Shown here one piece after another: positions 61,053 through 64,000 of a DNA stretch of 64,000 nt. The stretch covers positions 1 to 64,000 of the forward strand of contig NZ_JADEWX010000013.1 in the NCBI RefSeq assembly GCF_015207395.1, given 5' to 3'. The notes beneath the pieces were generated by a model. That model worked only from the letters and a program-made list of their open reading frames with translations. It did not search any database and had not been told where the DNA came from. The position numbers and the translations under genes are program-made. The stretch's first letter is position 1. Every line of letters begins with the position of its first letter. Origin of the DNA: Nodosilinea sp. LEGE 07088 (lineage in GTDB: Bacteria > Cyanobacteriota > Cyanobacteriia > Phormidesmidales > Phormidesmidaceae).

Positions 61053-62654
61053 CTATAAAGCTTGGCGCAGCGTTACCAGCCGCTGAAAGCTGCCGGGGCC
61101 GCACTCTTTCTCGAACTCCTGTACAGTCCAATCTGGGCGTTTTCCAGCACGTTTAGCGCATTTTTGCAGGTATTCTAAAAACTCTAGGGTCTGTTCTTGA
61201 CTCGGACGTACACCCAGAACTGAACCCAGGCACCATTCCTGCTTGGGAAAGCGGCCACAATGACGTTTAAATAGACCTATAGCGGCATCAGGAGAATTCC
61301 CATCGCAGATCCGCTTACCACTTTTAAGCCAACGGGTATAGGCATTTTGTCTCTGTCCATGGAATAACTTTTTCAGGATAGAAACATCGTCAATCTGATG
61401 GGCTTGCTGGATCGAATAAACTTCGACCAAATCCCCTAGGTTAAGAACTCGCTCAGTAATCCACTGATGATTGCACTCTGGACATTGAACAACAAAAGAC
61501 AGCACCATGTAACCACATTGGGGGCAAGGTTTCTTTGGCGGCGGACTGCCGCCACCAGTACTCTGTTGTTGTACCGGCAGATGGTAGTCCTTAATGTCTT
61601 CGGGAAAGCCCAGACGTTCCAGGTTGCCCGCCTGATCGAGAATAATGCCGTACTGCTTGCCGGTCTGGGGCGAGATCCGCATGACTCGGCCAATTTGTTG
61701 CAGGTGCAATGCGCTGGATTGCGTTGGCCTGAGCATTAGCCCCACCTCGACGCTGGGCTCGTCAAAGCCGATGCTGATCACGTTGCAGGAGGTGAGCACG
61801 AGAATTTTCTCGTGCCGCAGGTCGCTGTACATGCGCTTGCGATCTTTGATCGGGGTGCCCCCTTCCACCGTGTCGGCAGTAATGCCAGCGGCACGAAAGG
61901 CATCGGCTACGTGGCGGGCGTGCTCGATATCCACACAGAAGGCGATGGTGCGTTTGCCAGGGCAGAGCCGCCGCCATTCCTGGACAATTTTGTCGATTAG
62001 TTCGGGGCGATCGCAGGCATTCTTCAGCCCGGCTTCGTCGTAGTCGCCCCGCACGGTCTTCACTTCCTTGAGGTTGGCCACCCCGTCGGGGGGCATGCTG
62101 TAGTACTTCATCGGGGCCAAAAAGCCCCGCTGTTGCAGGTCGCTAGGTACCGGGGAAGCCACTAGGGTATCCATAACATCGCCCAGCTGTTCTTTGCCCA
62201 GGCGCTCAGGGGTAGCCGTCATCACCAAGTGCACCGCATTGGGGAAGGTCTTGAGCACCTTCTTGCCCACCTGGCTAAACAGGGTGATGTGGCCCTCATC
62301 GTAAAACACCACGTCGGGCACCCACTGCTGCCACCAGCGCCGCTTTGACATGGTTTGAATGCTGGCAATCTGAATCGGCGCATCCCGATTTTCTTCCCAT
62401 CCCGCCTTGATGAAGCCGCAGTGCAGGCCGAAGGATTTCATCTTTTCGTAGGTCTGGCCCACCAGCACGTCTAGGTGCACCAAAAACATCAGCCGCTTGC
62501 CCGCCCCCTCGGCATGGGCGCAAATCTGCCCGCTGATGACGGTTTTGCCCGCTCCGGTACCGGCGACGATCGCCACTCGCTTATGCCCCTCGTTGAGCTT
62601 GCGGTAGAGGTCGTTGATTAGGTCAACCTGGTAGGGGCGAAGTTGGGGAGGCAT
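61053..62654 (-). CDS. SF2 DEAD/H-type helicase with C-terminal zinc ribbon
   Basis: 533 aa from ATG 62654 (MPPQLRPYQVDLINDLYRKL); a 5' extension to 62723 runs into a repeat. Walker A is AGTGAGKTVI, motif II is FYDEGH (DEGH instead of DEAH), motif III region MTATPERLG, motif VI QIGRVMRISP. CPQCGY and CPECNH form a zinc-ribbon near residue 395, followed by an unfamiliar C-terminal domain. It resembles the RecQ/XPB-type stand-alone helicases found in cyanobacteria. The substrate is unknown. Confidence 0.85.
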   Translation of the reverse strand: MPPQLRPYQVDLINDLYRKLNEGHKRVAIVAGTGAGKTVISGQICAHAEGAGKRLMFLVHLDVLVGQTYEKMKSFGLHCGFIKAGWEENRDAPIQIASIQTMSKRRWWQQWVPDVVFYDEGHITLFSQVGKKVLKTFPNAVHLVMTATPERLGKEQLGDVMDTLVASPVPSDLQQRGFLAPMKYYSMPPDGVANLKEVKTVRGDYDEAGLKNACDRPELIDKIVQEWRRLCPGKRTIAFCVDIEHARHVADAFRAAGITADTVEGGTPIKDRKRMYSDLRHEKILVLTSCNVISIGFDEPSVEVGLMLRPTQSSALHLQQIGRVMRISPQTGKQYGIILDQAGNLERLGFPEDIKDYHLPVQQQSTGGGSPPPKKPCPQCGYMVLSFVVQCPECNHQWITERVLNLGDLVEVYSIQQAHQIDDVSILKKLFHGQRQNAYTRWLKSGKRICDGNSPDAAIGLFKRHCGRFPKQEWCLGSVLGVRPSQEQTLEFLEYLQKCAKRAGKRPDWTVQEFEKECGPGSFQRLVTLRQAL

Positions 62655-62663
62655 AGCGGGCGA

Positions 62664-62736
62664 TTTTGGATTGCGGATTTTAGATTTTGGCTTGGGAGTC
62701 AGCCCCCAAAATCCAAAATCCAAACTCTAAAATCCA
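62664..62736. repeat. AT-rich imperfect inverted repeat
   Basis: GATTTTGGATT...AGATTTTGG on one side, CCAAAATCCAAAATCC on the other. Such AAATCCAAAATC tracts are frequent in cyanobacterial intergenic DNA. Also forms the region just upstream of the helicase start. Confidence 0.65.
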
Positions 62737-62939
62737 TAATAAACCAGTACTACCTTACGCCCTCCGAATCAAGGCTGGCGCTATGATGCCGGTACGTGAC
62801 ACGACTTGGAAGGTTACGCCGAAGGTCTACATTTTGGGCAGAGTTATGGAGTCTAAGCAGGCATCAGCACCTCCAGCACCTCAGCGACGGATTGTCCCTG
62901 GTCGAAGCAGGCTTTGGCCAACAGCAAGAGCGGCTCTAA

Positions 62940-63215
62940 AGCCTCTCGGGCGAGACCATAGCGATTACGTTTACATGCAGTTACCCACACTGCCGTCAGC
63001 CTGACAACCGCAACGAAACCTTTGAACCCGGCGATTTTGCCGATTTCATTGCGCCCATTATCAAAACCCTGAACCTCTACCAAACGCAGAATGTCGATCT
63101 GCGAGTCGTAGCGCAGCAGTTCAAAACGCTGGATTTATTTCACCATGCTTCTACCGGCTATATCTGGCTTGCTGCTGTTGTTGTAAATCAGCCTCAACGA
63201 GGCTGTGCAACATAG
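62940..63215 (+). pseudogene. Unrecognised 92-codon gene fragment
   Basis: The frame reads SLSGETIAITFTCSYPHCRQ, PDNRNETFEPGDFADFIAPI and KTLNLYQTQNVDLRVVAQQF. It has a biased composition, with two Cys four residues apart (CSYPHC), but no start codon after the TAA that opens it. I do not recognise the family; it may be the internal part of a decayed gene. Confidence 0.4.
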
Positions 63216-63309
63216 GGGGCAATATCTTCCCGGTATAGCCGCAAGAGATTGAGCAAAAAAAAACCTCGGGCAAAGGCCAGGGGCTTTAGAGTCGGGCGAG
63301 GAGCTTGCT

Positions 63310-64000
63310 TTAGAGCGATCGCACCCCTGCCATAACCTCAGCTCTCTGCTGCTCAGCACTCAGCGGCTTGTAGGTGAGCTTCGATGCCAACACAAATGCA
63401 ATCAGGCCCAGAATAGGGCTAATCAGCGTTGGGAAGCCGTCAAAATCTACCGTAAACAGGCTGTTGGGAAAATACAGCAGCGTATTGTCAACCCCAAACA
63501 TCGTCGGCATCAGCGTAAACATCAGCAGACGGGAAAGGGAACCTACCGCAATGCAGGCCAGCGCCCCCTGCTGCGTTGCCTTAGACCAAAACAGACCGCC
63601 AATCAGCGGCACCACCAACCCCGCAAAGCTCATGTCAAAGGCCAGCAGCAGCAGCACTCCGGTCTGGGGCACCTTGAGGCCCAGCACCACCCCCAGCACT
63701 GTAATTACAATTGCCATCAAGCGGGTGATCAGCAGCAGCCTGTCACCGCCCGCCCCGTGAGAGGTGGCATGGCGAATGCCCAGCACGTTGTGGGCCAGCA
63801 CCGACGACGTACCCAAAATTGCGCCATCGGCGGTCGAGAGCGAAGCCGACAAAATGGCCGCCAGCACCAGCAGGCCCAGCAGCGGCGGAATAACCCCTTC
63901 CAGCATGGCAAACAGCACCGGGCCATCGGGGGTAATGCCCGCCTGGCTGAGAATGCCGTTGGCCCCCAACGCAATTACCGAGAAGGGCATGCCCACAATC
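63310..64000 (-). CDS. Sodium/solute symporter, C-terminal part (gene runs off the window)
   Basis: 230 codons up to the right edge; the frame remains open at 64000. It shows the SSF family core: ALGANGILSQAG, LAAILSASLSTADGAILGTS (the conserved ASLSTADG motif of TM8), and several later helices (ITRLMAIVITVLGVVLGL, FAGLVVPLIGGLFWSKATQQ). SSF carriers use Na+ to take up proline, pantothenate, sugars or other solutes; substrate cannot be assigned from this part. The stop is at 63310. Confidence 0.9.
   Translation of the reverse strand, partial: IVGMPFSVIALGANGILSQAGITPDGPVLFAMLEGVIPPLLGLLVLAAILSASLSTADGAILGTSSVLAHNVLGIRHATSHGAGGDRLLLITRLMAIVITVLGVVLGLKVPQTGVLLLLAFDMSFAGLVVPLIGGLFWSKATQQGALACIAVGSLSRLLMFTLMPTMFGVDNTLLYFPNSLFTVDFDGFPTLISPILGLIAFVLASKLTYKPLSAEQQRAEVMAGVRSL

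Larger units (their letters stand above)
62655..63309. other. 655-bp region between the helicase and symporter genes
   Basis: It contains an AT-rich inverted repeat (62664-62736) and, on the plus strand, an unrecognised open frame at 62940-63215 (TGCAGTTACCCACAC... encoding CSYPHCRQPDNRNETFEPGD and FADFIAPIIKTLNLYQTQNV). The frame has no start codon at its 5' end and looks like a gene fragment. The other short frames overlap it and have no support. Confidence 0.5.

Overview
The window is a stretch of a cyanobacterial chromosome, most likely from a filamentous, Leptolyngbya/Nodosilinea-like lineage. CP12 (33441-33668), a gamma-tocopherol-type methyltransferase (38754-39614), a DUF3747/SLH protein, multi-PAS GGDEF/EAL and ethylene-receptor-like kinases, and very frequent HIP1 octamers (GCGATCGC) all point there. 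The placement below phylum level is inference. Most genes are GC-rich; the N-terminal half of the first gene is clearly AT-rich.

Layout. 72-7360 (minus): a three-gene operon of a small two-part protein, a nucleotide-binding STAND ATPase with 14 WD40 repeats, and a large papain-family protease. The small protein and the ATPase share a 'GRDFQ..G....DFSQT' motif, and this is the best candidate in the window for an undescribed signalling or defence system. 7803-16026: housekeeping genes (tsaE, EVE protein, ExbD, GTPase, RRM protein, pepA, lytic transglycosylase). 16217-21025: a giant PAS/GAF/GGDEF/EAL protein. 21026-26926: an accessory stretch with a rhodanese, a yybP-ykoY-type manganese riboswitch before a frameshifted Gdt1-family gene, a cytochrome b561-like protein, a GAF-LuxR regulator divergent from DJ-1 and membrane-protein genes, an attC-like site and a gene with seven 15-bp repeats. 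26950-30852: cell-wall D-Ala enzymes around an ATP-grasp ligase. 31827-38570: FIST, CP12, ArsC-like, CsbD, an unknown 686-aa protein and an SLH protein. 38754-45692: tocopherol methyltransferase, KtrB, then the ribosomal cluster rplS, tRNA-Trp, secE, nusG, rplK, rplA, [L10 leader], rplJ, rplL. 45888-51850: histidine kinase, DUF2301 protein, P450, PPK2. 51999-52886: a graveyard of broken genes. 53011-56400: tldE and tldD with a toxin-antitoxin pair between them whose toxin carries a nonsense codon. 56811-64000: two response regulators, an ethylene-receptor-like kinase, a helicase and a truncated Na+/solute symporter.

A second theme is a set of short dispersed elements of about 108-111 bp in three sequence families, all ending in CTAG. 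They lie mostly between convergent genes. Three of them supply, exactly, the TAG stop codon of the adjacent gene. They look like MITE or REPIN-type elements that insert at CTAG.

Working relations that the sequence supports: the ribosomal cluster appears to be controlled by an L10-leader attenuator and closed by a strong terminator; the GAF-LuxR regulator may control the divergent DJ-1/membrane-protein pair; the NarL-type regulator is divergent from the ethylene-receptor-like kinase and may be its partner. Everything was read by eye from sequence; no similarity search was run.
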